Shown: piece after piece, positions 1 through 11,562 of the stretch
Layout of the letters: each line of letters starts with the position of its first letter
How positions within the stretch are numbered: position 1 is the stretch's first letter
Assembly: GCA_964019425.1 (NCBI GenBank)
Contig: OZ025857.1
Span: 186,001 to 250,000 of the forward strand
From: Flectonema sp. DT1601
Lineage: Eukaryota > Euglenozoa > Diplonemea > Diplonemida > Diplonemidae
DNA length: 64,000 nt
Reading direction: 5' to 3'
Notes under the pieces: model-generated
Seen by the model: only the letters and a program-made list of their open reading frames with translations
Databases searched by the model: none
What the model was told of the DNA's origin: nothing
Translations under genes and position numbers: made by a program

Positions 1-2370
1 GACTAGCTCAGCACCCCAACAAGTAAAAAGGTATAGAAATCGAAATCTTAAAAAAAAAAAGAAAGAAAATATATATACACTGAGAAAACACTTTACTTCA
101 TTCTATATATCAGAATATGTTCTTTTCAAGGAAGGCTTTCTTGCCATAGCTCATGTATGACGCACAATTTGGTTGAGGGGTAGTGAGAGTTAACATTTTG
201 TTACGGAGCTCATAATCAGTGTTTCAGTTGTAAGCTGTCCACGTGATCCGAATGAAGTCGTATGAGAGTCTTTAACGAAGATGGGTTCCCGTCACGCTAA
301 ATTTAAAAAAAAAAAGAAAGAAAAAAAAAAAAAGAGTAAAGTACCAAATGAAACAATCAATGCCAACATAGAATAATAATCCTTTAGGTTTGCAATATTT
401 TTTTTTTTTTTTTTTTTTTCCGAAAAACTTCGTTCTCTCTTTTGAAAACGTTTTAGGGGTTTATGCAATCATTCATAGTAGACACAGGAAGAGGCAGTAA
501 GTTGGGTAGACGTTTTTTTTTTTTTTCCCTTACACCCAGGTAATCGCAATGCTATCTTCTTTTTTTTTTTTTTTTTTCTTCTTAGTTTCACGACAAGAGA
601 CATCCACTGCAACACTAAATAGCAACACTTAATCAAATAAGAGGGGCATAATGGTATTGTCTGTCGACCTAAAAAGGAAATCCCACACAGTTGTCATCAA
701 AGAGGAAGACGGAAAACTACGGAAAACATGTTTTCAACTCAAATTTTGCTTTTGCACAACTCAGTTATGCTCTTTTTTGATAAAAAGAAAAGCAACTCGT
801 GAAAAAAAAAATTTTTTTTTTATTGTATTCTCGTTGGGGAAAGCACTGCGAAAGCTCACAAGGTGTCAGAGTTTGGCGTTTTTTTTTTTTTTTTTTTTTT
901 TTTTTTCCTCATCCACCTAAATAATTATCAATTAACTCATCTCTTTTAAAGGAAAGAATAGTTATTTTTTTTTTTATTTTTTTTTTTTTTTTTTTAATGC
1001 GTTGGCAATCTTGCTTCCGAAACTCCCATATTGTGTTAAAGTACGGGCAAGACACTAAGCAGATGAGTCGATATCGCTCTTTATAAAGGAAAGACTACGA
1101 AAGAAAAGAAAGTAAAAGGAAAATGAACCGTGTGTGTGCTGTTCTTTAGTTATTTATTTAGTTTCCATATACAGGTGAAACTGTTGCTTATTTTTTATAA
1201 GAAGCGTCGATTCTCTGCTTTCTTTGTAGTCGTAAATCAAGTGAGCGCAGGTTCAGAATCATATTTGCTTGGCATTGAAAAACTTAAAAGAAACTAACAA
1301 CCAAAGAGACTTATATCAGCGAAGATATTAATTTTATTGGAGTCGTGTCACAAAATACTCACTACGTTTTGATTCTACGTGATAATAATGACAAAAAAAA
1401 AAGGTTGTGTGCGAGAATTGAACTGAACTAACTTTTTTTTTTTTTTTTTTTTGTTTCTTAATTTCATATTTGAGGGTTTCTCGCAGATGCGACTATTTTA
1501 GTTTGTAAAGCATTTTTTTTTTTTTTCTTTTTTTTCTGTCTTCGTTCATGTTTTCATCCGTCAGATACACGAAGAAAGAAAAACAGTAAAGATAACTTAT
1601 AAAAAATAAGAACAGCTAGAATAGAATATTCACCGTTTTATTCTTTGTTATGTATTGACACTACTTAGAAAGGGGCAGGTCACACTCGATTATATCGGGG
1701 CTAAATCCTCACTATACTAAAAGAAAAAGGTCGTGATTAGCTTTGTACACGTTCAACTGCAACCCCTCCCCCTTCCACTGTTCCTTTTTTTTTTTTTTTT
1801 TTTTTGTTTCTCATAATACACACAAATACAATAGGGAGGAAAAAAAAAGAAAATCCCCCCATAACGCCTTTCTTCATGCAAGAAGAGAACTCGTAGCAAT
1901 GGGTGAAAGACAAACGTCTACATAGCCAACGTCACAGAGTATAATCTTCTCTTCTTTTCGTAAAGTATTTCTTCCACGCGAAGGTTTTCACAAGTATGCA
2001 TGATCGCTTCTTGAACGCAAACTACATTTTAACCGATGTTTGACGACAAGGTGACGACTGCAAGTAAAAAAAAGAAAAACAAGCATCTGTTGGGCAAGAA
2101 AATAGACGCAAGGATAGTTTGTTTTAGCTACCTTTAATTTTAACAAAAGCAGGATTATTTATTTATTTATTTATTTTTTTTTTTCCTTCTCTCGTTCTTT
2201 TTCATGTGGTTAGTTCATAGAGTCAAAGAGCGATAAGCTGGCGTTGTGAACGAAGTGGGGGAAATGGATATTCGGAAACGCAACAACCGGCGGTTAACCA
2301 GCACATCCTTCAGGTGGAAATAATATTCCGGCCCTCAGATAATGCCGATTGGTTTTTTTTATTTTTTTTC
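1..2370. other. Gene-free AT-rich DNA with homopolymer tracts
   Basis: I see no gene here. Poly-T and poly-A tracts of about 10-25 nt recur (for example near 397-420, 880-906 and 965-996), with a short ATTT repeat near 2158-2176. Open frames crossing it consist mostly of Phe or Lys runs made by these tracts, so they are not credible proteins. Confidence 0.7.
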
Positions 2371-2830
2371 GGGTTATGGCCCAAAATGCACCAACTGGTG
2401 TCCCAAAAGACACCAAAGTGGCCCAAATATGCAGATCTGAGGCTCTGGTCTCTGTGCTCCTGGGGGTCCGCATAGCTCGGTATGGGGATGGGTCCCACGA
2501 ATTTCGGATAGAGACACCTGTTTCCCGACTTGTGACCAGGTATTACTCATACAACTATGAGGGTTCAGAGTGTATTAAAATACTAGAGGTGCATCAAAAG
2601 CGTCAGACAGGAGACAGAAGAGTGATACAGCTCGGTGTGCAGGGCTGGGTCACCTACGCAGAGACAAGTCTCTGGTACCCGTCGTACCAACCAAGATGAG
2701 GTATGAGAGCGCAAAAACCAAGTATACATGATCATCCTAGGGCTTGGCATGAATAGGCTTGGGATTCCTGTGTATTTCGGGCCGCTTTGGGCCATTTGCA
2801 AAAACAGAGGTGAATTTTGGGACATTGCCC
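2371..2830. mobile_element. 0.46-kb element with imperfect terminal inverted repeats
   Basis: The left end begins GGGTTATGGCCCAAAATGCA. The right end, read on the other strand, begins GGGCAATGTCCCAAAATTCA, so about 18 of the first 22 bases match. A second GGCCCAAA block lies further inside each end. The element is markedly GC-richer than its surroundings and is embedded in poly-T on both sides, so a target-site duplication cannot be read. It is too short for a transposase; the 116-aa plus-strand frame across it has no motif I recognise. A non-autonomous DNA transposon is the simplest reading. No second copy was seen in the window. Confidence 0.5.
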
Positions 2831-5800
2831 TTTTTTTTTTTTTAAATTTCGAACTAAAACCTACAGAGCAGTAAAACAAAAAAAAAAAAAAAAAAAATAG
2901 CTCTGCACTAATTATATTGGGTTTTTTTTTTTTTTTTTTTAAAAATATTTTGCGATGTTAGAAAAATGAAAAGAAGTTTTTCAACCATGCACTGGTGTCC
3001 AAAGATAAAAACTCCCTCTTCAGGTTAGGATTCATTGAAACGTCATTCACACGTCGCATCTGAATCTTGTTGGATACACACTATAAGACACTCTGAACTA
3101 CTCTTGGTTTGACATATAAAAGAAAACCAAAAATAACATACTACGCGCTAACTACAACACATATTCCGAGTCTTCCTTGTTAGACTTGGCTCTTTTTAAA
3201 TTAAACACGGCACAGTTATGTTCAAGCTTGTAAAGAGTAATCCCTCATGACTAGTGCTTATTTACATAACGTTACATAACGTTTTGATATACCGCTATGT
3301 AAACCTTGTTTTGTATTTTCATTTTCATTTTTTTTTTTTTTTTTTTTGGCCTTTTCAACGAGATAGCCGTGACATGTCCCATGACAACCCTCAACACCGT
3401 GTCATTTTTTGCTGACGTGTTTTCTACATACCCTTTATCTGGCACTCTTTTTGCTCTCTTTAAAGACTGCCTGATGCAATAAATACAATACAAAAAGAAT
3501 TGCCTTAAAGTCTGATACTCACTTGCGGTATTGAGCTAAAAAAAGCCTATAGTGGTGGTATACATACACTTAGTGTCGTTTTATCTTGACTACATAAAAG
3601 GAAAATTAATTAGTCGTCTGCCAAACATTATGAGCGTTAGATAACTCACAGCAACAGAGAGGACCCGAGAAGATCCAGCAGTAGACTGCTAGAAAATTGG
3701 TTATATACATGCAACGTAAAAAAGTATGATTGGGAAGTTTTTTTTTTTTTTTTTTTTTTTTGATGGCGTACTGCTATTATGGTTTTACAAAAAAAAAAAA
3801 TAATGTAAACACAGATATAGCAGTTCACGACGTCATCAAAAAAACGTTTAACGAGGAAGATAACATTAAATATTGTTAGGAGCTAGTGACTGGTCGAGCA
3901 GTACACTAAGGAGTAAACCTAATTCAGATAGATCCATACAAACGAAAACAAGAATTAAAAATCATCATAAAGATATCACTCGTAACTAATATACGACGAC
4001 CATAGAAATCTCACTAGCTGTGAAGTTTATGAAGAAGGTCTAGATAGCAGTGTTAGAAAACTAAAGTTCAATTTAGAAAGAAACAAAAAGTAAAACTGAT
4101 GAAAAAGAATTCCTTTTTTTTTTTATAACAAAAAAAAAAAAAAAAAATAAAAACACGCAAACCATCATCTGCCGCTATCAACTTGGACGGCAGCATTGCG
4201 GGAAGGAAACTTGCCAACAGGACCTTTTTTTTTTTTTTTTTTTTTTTTCCCGACGTTAGAAAACATAATTGTACACCACAACCCAAACATCCTTTACAGG
4301 GCGACTGAATGTTTTTTTTTTTTGTTTGTTTTTTTATTTCAAGGCACCCCCTCATCAAATTTAAACCAAAGAAGGAAAAAAAAAGAAAAAAAAAAGCAGT
4401 AAAAAGAATACAGAAAGCAAGCCAGCTTGCCACTCACTAAAAGAAAAAAAAAAAGAGAAAAAAAACAGTTTGCACATCCTCCCGAGACACGAATATGTCT
4501 ATCAAGGCAGCAGTACAATATTTTAAACACATTGAAGAAGACAGTTTTTTTTGTAGAAGACGACGACTCTATCAGCCACTTAAAAGAAAAATAACAAAAA
4601 AGAACTATTTTTTAAAAAAAAAAAAAAATATCACAGCGCAATAACTTATCAGAATGAAAAAAAATAAAATAAAATAAAAAAAAATAGGATAAGAGCAACA
4701 ACGATAGAATGGTACAAAATGTTAAAAAAAAGCAACAAAGGTGAAATCTCCAGATCTCAGATTACGAAGTCACCTCACGACTACTACGCGATCTTTTGAG
4801 CCAGACGGCCTGTCTCACCCAATCCGACCGGCTACTAGAAATCTGAGTAAAAAAAATAAAAAATAAAACAACAAAAAACAGGGCAATTGACGAAAATAAT
4901 TTCCAGCCTATTTGACATATATGTGGATAAAGGAAGGAACGGTGAGTGAGAGGGCACCACAAGACAGAACAGAATAAAAAAAAAAAAAAAAAATGTAAGA
5001 ATGAGAAATATAAAAACAAAAAAAAAAAAAAAAAAAAAAAAAACACTAGTAGCAATAAGTAAGTACCTCGAAGAAGAACATCAATTTTATCTTAAGACCT
5101 GGGTAGGGCAAAAACAGAGCAAACTAGTTAAAACGAGTATAACGATCACACACTAAGTGCGACGTTATATATAAAAAAAAGAAATGACTATTCGAAGAAT
5201 AACGGATAGAAGAAGGGATGGGAAAGAGAATAAGAAAGAAAAGAAAATCCTGCGCCAGCAAAATAATTACTCGGGCCGGGAGTAGAAATCAACAACCACA
5301 TTAATAAAACCCAAATAAAAACAGCCGTTTTTCTTCCATTCCGGAATCTCGAACGTTCACGAAGACCTCAGTGAAGCAAAGAAACAATCAATCGGCGCAA
5401 AGCACGCGGTAAACTCTAACTGACTTCCAAAATACAATTGTATCGGGTCACCGTAATGAATAATTTTCATACGGATGCCTACTTAGTGAATGTTGACTTC
5501 GTTCTAACGGCGCAAAAGAATTAAAAGCGAGAATACAGAGGAAAACGAAATATCGCTCTTATTTATTTATACCAAAGGTTTACTTACATGAGTAAAAGTT
5601 ATCTTCCTTTTTTTTTTTTTTTTTTTTTTTTTGTTGACTTTCGAAGAATGCCATCACCAGTAAAGTGTTTGTTTGTTCCATATTTCAACCATTTTAACGG
5701 CCGTAAAGGATTTGGAAAAGAGTTAATTTTTTTTTTTTTTTTTAACAACTACAGTAGGATTGTACTGCACCAATCCATTGCAGCAGGTAACTCAACCAGA

Positions 5801-5925
5801 CAGACAGCTGATGACACCACAACGAACAGATATATCAGTCACAAGCAGAATAATGTTCAAAAATACCATGATTTCAGAGGCACTGACACAGGTATTTTTT
5901 TTTCTCGACTTTTTTTTTAAATTTT
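2831..5925. other. Gene-free AT-rich DNA with short inverted repeat
   Basis: No supported gene. Poly-A/T tracts dominate. Between about 4756 and 4849 there is a less repetitive stretch bounded by an inverted CTCAGATT/AATCTGAG pair, which may be a small inverted-repeat remnant. Stretches at 3000-3700 and 5330-5580 are of ordinary complexity but have no recognisable coding or RNA content. Confidence 0.6.
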
Positions 5926-6054
5926 GACCGAGATCATCACCGGTCTGTTAAATCCCTGACTTCGGGACTAAAGGGCTTGATGATTCTCAGCGAACGACTG
6001 ATTAGAGCGCGGGACTTGAACCAGGCCGAAATACGCGAAAAATACCCCTCGGTC
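5926..6054. other. Possible structured RNA or small element
   Basis: This 129-bp island is clearly GC-richer than its poly-T flanks. Its ends pair: GACCGAG at 5926-5932 with CTCGGTC at 6048-6054. An internal TCCC/GGGA hairpin lies at 5953-5967. On the minus strand GGTTCAAGTCCC (6011-6022) resembles a Pol III B box, but I could not find a convincing A box or a tRNA cloverleaf. It matches no spliceosomal, SRP or 5S RNA I can recall. Confidence 0.25.
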
Positions 6055-7205
6055 GGGACCAAGTGGTCACGAGCATAGGAGTGCACCAAGTACTGTGAAT
6101 AGTCACCCTTATTATCTTGTTGACAGAGAGACCGATGTACCAGCTTTTTATTGTGAAGTTTCCATCTTTACATTTTTTTTTTTGAACATTTTTCTGCCTT
6201 TGATTGATATTATATTATATTATTATTATTATTTTTTTTTTTTTTTGGTTTCCTCTCTTCCTGGATTGCATTATACCAATAGAAAAGAGAACAAATGAAA
6301 TAGCATATTGAGTCTTGTTATTGTTATTGTTATTATTATTATTATTTTTTTTTCCTCCGTTCGTTCTTTGTTTAATGCACTTTACCAAAGCAAACTCGCG
6401 ATGAATAGCCTGAGCAGTTTTGCCCGATGGTCCATCGACAATCAGCATTGATTCCGTGGTCAAACATGTTAGTAGATAAGAGTCTTTTCTTTTTTTTTTT
6501 TTTTTTTGGCAACCCAAAGGAGGGAAGCCTATGTTAAAAGTTTTTTTTTTTTTTTTTTTTTTGTTAATTAGATTATAAAAATAAAAATAAAAAAAAAGAC
6601 GGGAAAAAAAAAACGACAGAACCGGAAAAAAAAAAAGGGATAAGAGAGAATAAAAAAAATTAAAAAATTAAAAAAAAAAAAAAGGTTATCACCAAGAACG
6701 AAGTAGTGCTATTGAGTCAAACAAAAGATGATTATAAAAAAGGATCTTAGTTTTTCATTATTTTTTTTTTTTTTTGTAAAAAAAGGAAAAGCCTGATTAA
6801 AAAAACGACAACTCAAATCAGCGCAAAAAAAGCATTGTTCGCGAGCGTTATTTAGTGATACTTTGAAGCTTCCGAGGAAATCAATCTAATACTTGTTTTA
6901 GTCAGTTTGCTAATGCTCCGGAAAAGAAGAAAAAAAAAAAAAAGCATGTTAACCGAGAATAGTTTTTAGGATATTATTTTTTTTTTTTTTTTTTAAATTT
7001 TAATTTTTAAAGATAGATATATTTTGTTAAAAAGATGAGCAGCTCCAAACAACAACAAAAAACCAGAAGCACCAGTCTGGAGTTAGTAGCTGCTCTTTTT
7101 TTTTGATTGAAAGAGGTTCGAAGAATCTTTTCAATAAATATTTTTTTAAGGGTTTGGGTTCAGCTAACTAAAGCCAGCATGAATGATGCTGCTTCAGCAG
7201 TAGAA
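6055..7205. other. Gene-free AT-rich DNA
   Basis: Poly-A/T tracts and ATT/TTA triplet runs (near 6215-6232 and 6325-6346) fill this stretch. No gene or RNA is supported. Confidence 0.65.
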
Positions 7206-7998
7206 ATATATATCAGTCATTCCTTTTTTTTGCGAACAAAAAACACCATTTTCTCACCGCCTGAGCAAGGTTACACGATATGTTACTTTTGCTCGATTTT
7301 TTATTTTTTGGAATCGGGGAGGGTGCGATCTGTAAAATTAGGCATAGGGATATACTTTTAAACATGGTAAGTGCTGCTAAAAAGAGATAAACGTCTCTTT
7401 GCAAAATTTCCTTGGTACTACTCAATGATAAATATTAATCCCAGACCTGGAATGGAAAGATCGAGAAAATCTGAGTAAAAAACACCCCTAATTTTTTTTT
7501 TTTCACTATTTTTTCCCCCTTCTCCTGCACTCAAGAGATATGCACCTTTTTACTAACAAATCAACCCTAGTAGCAATTATGTAAGGAAAATGTTGCATCT
7601 GTGGTGGTGATAATGATCATTAAGTATCAAAGTAGGTCCAAAAAGACAGGTAGTAACAATCTGCCTCACCGGCACATGCTTAGTACTCTTTAATATATTT
7701 TTGCTCGATTATTTTTTCTCTGGATCCCGCTGGACCGGCAGTGTAAAATTAGACCCTTCGATTAATTTTTAGTTTTGGTACTTGTCCACGGCTGAGCTGA
7801 TTTAGTAAACCACAAAATCTCTTTTCTCAATTCGGGTGACAAGTATGTGATGCCAACCTCCCGATTTCGGACGGAAATGAACCCAATGATGCAGCGCATT
7901 AAAATGCCGCTTCGATCGAAAATTTTACAATTTTTTTTTGAAAATCTTTTTCAATGTCTAAAATTTGTTCGCAAAAAAAAGGAATGACTGATATATAT
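7206..7998. mobile_element. Transposon-like element, copy 1, with perfect 35-bp terminal inverted repeats
   Basis: Positions 7206-7240 and 7964-7998 are exact reverse complements over 35 bp (outer part ATATATATCAGTCATTCC, inner part GCGAACAAA, joined by eight T). The 793-bp element has a diverged relative at 39258-39976 sharing long blocks in the same order, including the segment from the left end through about 7480 and the segment near 7850-7918. Near the right end a hairpin (7895-7909 area) is followed by the self-complementary TTCGATCGAA. No frame longer than 84 aa exists and none looks like a transposase, so this is most likely a MITE-like non-autonomous DNA element. The superfamily is unknown. 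Confidence 0.75.
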
Positions 7999-9168
7999 TT
8001 TTTTTTTAAATTTTTTAAATATTTTTTTTTTTTTTTTTGTATGCTTTCAGGAAGAACAAAGCAAACTGCAGCATTTTTTTTTTTTATTACTGCAACTATA
8101 CCTCCAACCTGATTCAAAGAGAAATCAAAGAGATTTCTTCTAATCGCTATTTTTTTAAGTTAAATAAGGGCAATGCAACCCAAAGTGTTACACATCCACA
8201 ACCAGTAACAACTTGATTGAAGAAAATTTCACTACTTGGAACTGAAGTTTAGCATGAAACATGTTTACCTACAGTTCTTTTATTATTATTATGATTTATA
8301 AAAAATAAAATAACATAAAAAAAAATAAGACGAAAAACAGATCACAAACGAAAAAGCTATTAAAGCGATCGTTTGTGAGTTTGTTGTTTTCTTTTTTTTA
8401 TTTTTTTTTTTTACTTATTTTTTTTTTTTTTTTTTTTTTTTAAAACTTTCAAGTATCCGAAAATTCTTAAAGTTAATATTTTCTTATTGGAAGAGTTGTT
8501 TTTAGTCCTCTCTAGAAGAGGGTAAAACGAGTTGCTTGATTAGGAGGGGAAAAAATCTTCAGATTTAATCCGAAATCATTAGCAACATCTTATTTGGTAT
8601 TGCAAGCACTAGAAAACACGCCCCCATTACCAAATTATATTATATTCCTTTTTTAATTTTTTTTTTTTGTTTTTTTTTTCCTTTTATTTTTTAATTTTTT
8701 TTTTTAAAGAAATGGGGGAAAAAAAAATAAAAAAAATAAAAAAAGTATTTCTTTTTTCTTTTGTTCATTTTAAAAAAAAAAAAAAAAAATGAAAAAAAAC
8801 CAAATCGCGCGAATGTCAGACCATAAGTATGACACATAGCGTTAGCGAAGCTATAGTCTGGGGGAGTAGAAGGGAAGTTAAGGGGAAACGGTAATCAGAA
8901 AAAAAATAAAACCAGGAAAGACATAAGAACCGCAATATACAAACAAGCTTCGAATACCAACGGGGTTGAGAAAAGGGGAAGCAAAACAATGCAACAATCA
9001 GCTCTCTTCATTTCATATAAACATTTTTTTTTTTTTTTTTTAGTAGCTCAAGAACCAAGATTTCTGTCTCATCATCAGACGCTTACAGCGCTAATAATGT
9101 TCAACAGGTTTCCATTTCTCCGTGTGTGGTATTATGAACGGCTCACGAAGGCAGGACTTGACTTTCTC

Positions 9169-9199
<31 letters not shown>

Positions 9200-10785
9200 A
9201 AGATTTTTCGCAAATATCTTATGCAACCAACCAGAATTATGTAGCCCACAGTGAGGCCAACAACATCCAATAAGATAAGCAGGTTGCATTCTCCCCTTCC
9301 ATAATATATAACGCAAACAGGTACTCATTGAGAGTCTACTGTCTGTGGTAGTAGAGAAAATAAAATAAAACAAAAAAATAAAATACGAAAACCGCAAACA
9401 AGCAGGCAACAAAGTGCACTCTCGAAACACTTCTGCGAGTTAAATCGCCTTTTAGCTAAGGCTATGCTATAAAAAAAAAAAAACTGCAACAATTTAAAAA
9501 AAAAAAAAAAAAAAAAAGAAGAAAACCGTAAAAGAAAATTGATGTCTCATTTATAGTCTTCCACAAGTTGTATATAACCACTGAAAAAGGATGGTCTGAG
9601 AAAAAGTAAGTCTCCCTCTCCACATACGTGCCTCAGTTTTATTTTTTTGCGAGCGCAACTTTTTTATGTCAGTATTTCACTCGTACGGGTTATTCGATAA
9701 TAATTTTCAAGATTTTTTTGTTTGTTTTTGCATGCGAAGGTTACCAACCCCTAAGCAGGTCATTACTCAAAAAAAAAAAAAAAAAAAAAAAAACGGTTGC
9801 CTAATATGAAAAGTAATGAAATAAAATATAAATGAAATAAAAAAAGACATAATTACTAAAACAAAAAAAAACAAAAAAAACCCAACATAGGTGGAGCTAA
9901 CGTAAAGTGAAGAATACCAATGGGGGGAAAGACACAACGAGAAACTACATTGTCTGTTTTTTAAAAGAATATGCTTAAATAAGTCTATATGCCTGCAACA
10001 GCACGATTGAACTCAGAACAACAGGAAAAAATGCTTTAAAAAACTTTGATACTAATAAATAATACTTCAGCCGCTTAATCCTGATCACCATCGGATTTTG
10101 GGAAGAATGAAAGAATGAATGAAAAAAAAAAAAAGGGTTTCGAACCCTGTTTTTTTTTAAAATGACTTTACTAAATAAGTTTCCCAAAAACACCACAATC
10201 TTAAGCCGTGAAAGCTCTTTGAGAAAAAAGCTAGGGAGCACTAACCAAAAGGGCTATATGATACTTCAATTACACACAAGAAAACAATATTACAATTTTA
10301 GAGTGCAATGGCTGTGCGAAAGTGAAATTGGACACTAAAACCCTGTTAACAGGATGTAATATTTTTTAATTAAAAAAAAAAAAAAAATATGCACAGTCAA
10401 ACTTACAACAAAATATTTGTGGAAGGAAAAAAAAAAAAACAGAAACTATGGGGCAATAAAAAAATAATAATAAAAAGTTCAGACCCACTACTTACCAGCC
10501 GCCTCGCAGCTGCCCGACAAACAGGCAGGTAATAGCGACGTTACTATTTGGTAGAAACAAAACGTACATATCAGATCACAAGTGGGGTTCGTTAGCCTTT
10601 TTTTTTTTTTTTTTCTCTCTCAAGACCAGATAATCAGACTACAAAGCGTGACAGATTGGTTTAAAAAAAAAGGAAATGTAACTCTAAAATAATAATACAT
10701 TTCGTATATTATTTAGAATCAACTGTCTCATTGACAATACAAATAAATCATTATTATTTATTTATTTTTCCGCGGACAGTTGCTT

Positions 10786-10818
<33 letters not shown>

Positions 10819-11562
10819 CGGAAAAAAAACAAAAAACTACAACTCCGAAAAAAATGCAAAAAAAAAAAAAAAAAAAAAAAAACTATAAAAAAATAAAAAA
10901 ATAAAATAAAAACAAAGGTTCGCTCATCACTACGAATAGAAAAAAAAAAAAAAAATAATAATTTACAACGCAAAAACGATTAGTTTGTCAGGAAAATGTG
11001 CAGGTGTCTGCCTGTCGCTATTTAAGCTCAGTCCTTGCAGAAAATCTATCAATCCCCAACAACCAGGAATATAGAGAAGTATTTGTAGTGAAACAAACAA
11101 GTAGTTTAATAAAAAAAAGTAGCGAACACACTTACTGGGAAGCCAAAGTGAAATGTCACAGCACATGAACTTCAGATTGTCTAAATTGGTAGTTCAATGA
11201 CACCTCAGCGAAACAACGCTAATAGTAAAATAGAACGTTATAGTAAAAACGCAATTATTATTTTTTTAGTTTTTTTTTTTTTTGTGTGTGTGAGAAGTCA
11301 GCCTTCTCATAACAAAAATTTACCATAGCGCGCTGCTGTTAGCACATTCACTCGCTGTTATTATTTAAAAAGGATACGACTATATAGGGTTAGCAAAAAA
11401 AAAAAAAAAAAACTGCACAATAGTAGGTAGACCAATAACTGAATGGTTTTTGCGTTCTGCACGAATCCGAAACCACACCCTGTTATTGTTTTAAAAAAAA
11501 ACGAAGAAAAAAAAAAAAAAAAAAGAGCGAGAACAAAAAAAAAAAAAAAAAAAAAAACAGAC
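7999..11562. other. Gene-free AT-rich DNA
   Basis: No supported gene. Poly-A/T tracts are dense. At 10122-10158 an A13 tract, GGGTT-TCG-AACCC and a T9 tract form an almost complete palindrome. Stretches at 9040-9450 and 10960-11240 are of ordinary complexity, but their frames carry no recognisable domain. Confidence 0.6.

Noticed and set aside
651-920. Small open frames rich in Phe or Lys, here and throughout the spacers
   Set aside because: They are produced by poly-T and poly-A tracts; they lack domains, credible starts and gene-like codon use.
2349-2699. 116-aa plus-strand frame as a gene
   Set aside because: It overlaps an element with terminal inverted repeats and shows no domain; its length is within chance for GC-richer DNA.
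6011-6022. Possible tRNA (GGTTCAAGTCCC on the minus strand)
   Set aside because: Only a B-box-like string is present; T-stem pairing, anticodon arm and acceptor stem do not form.
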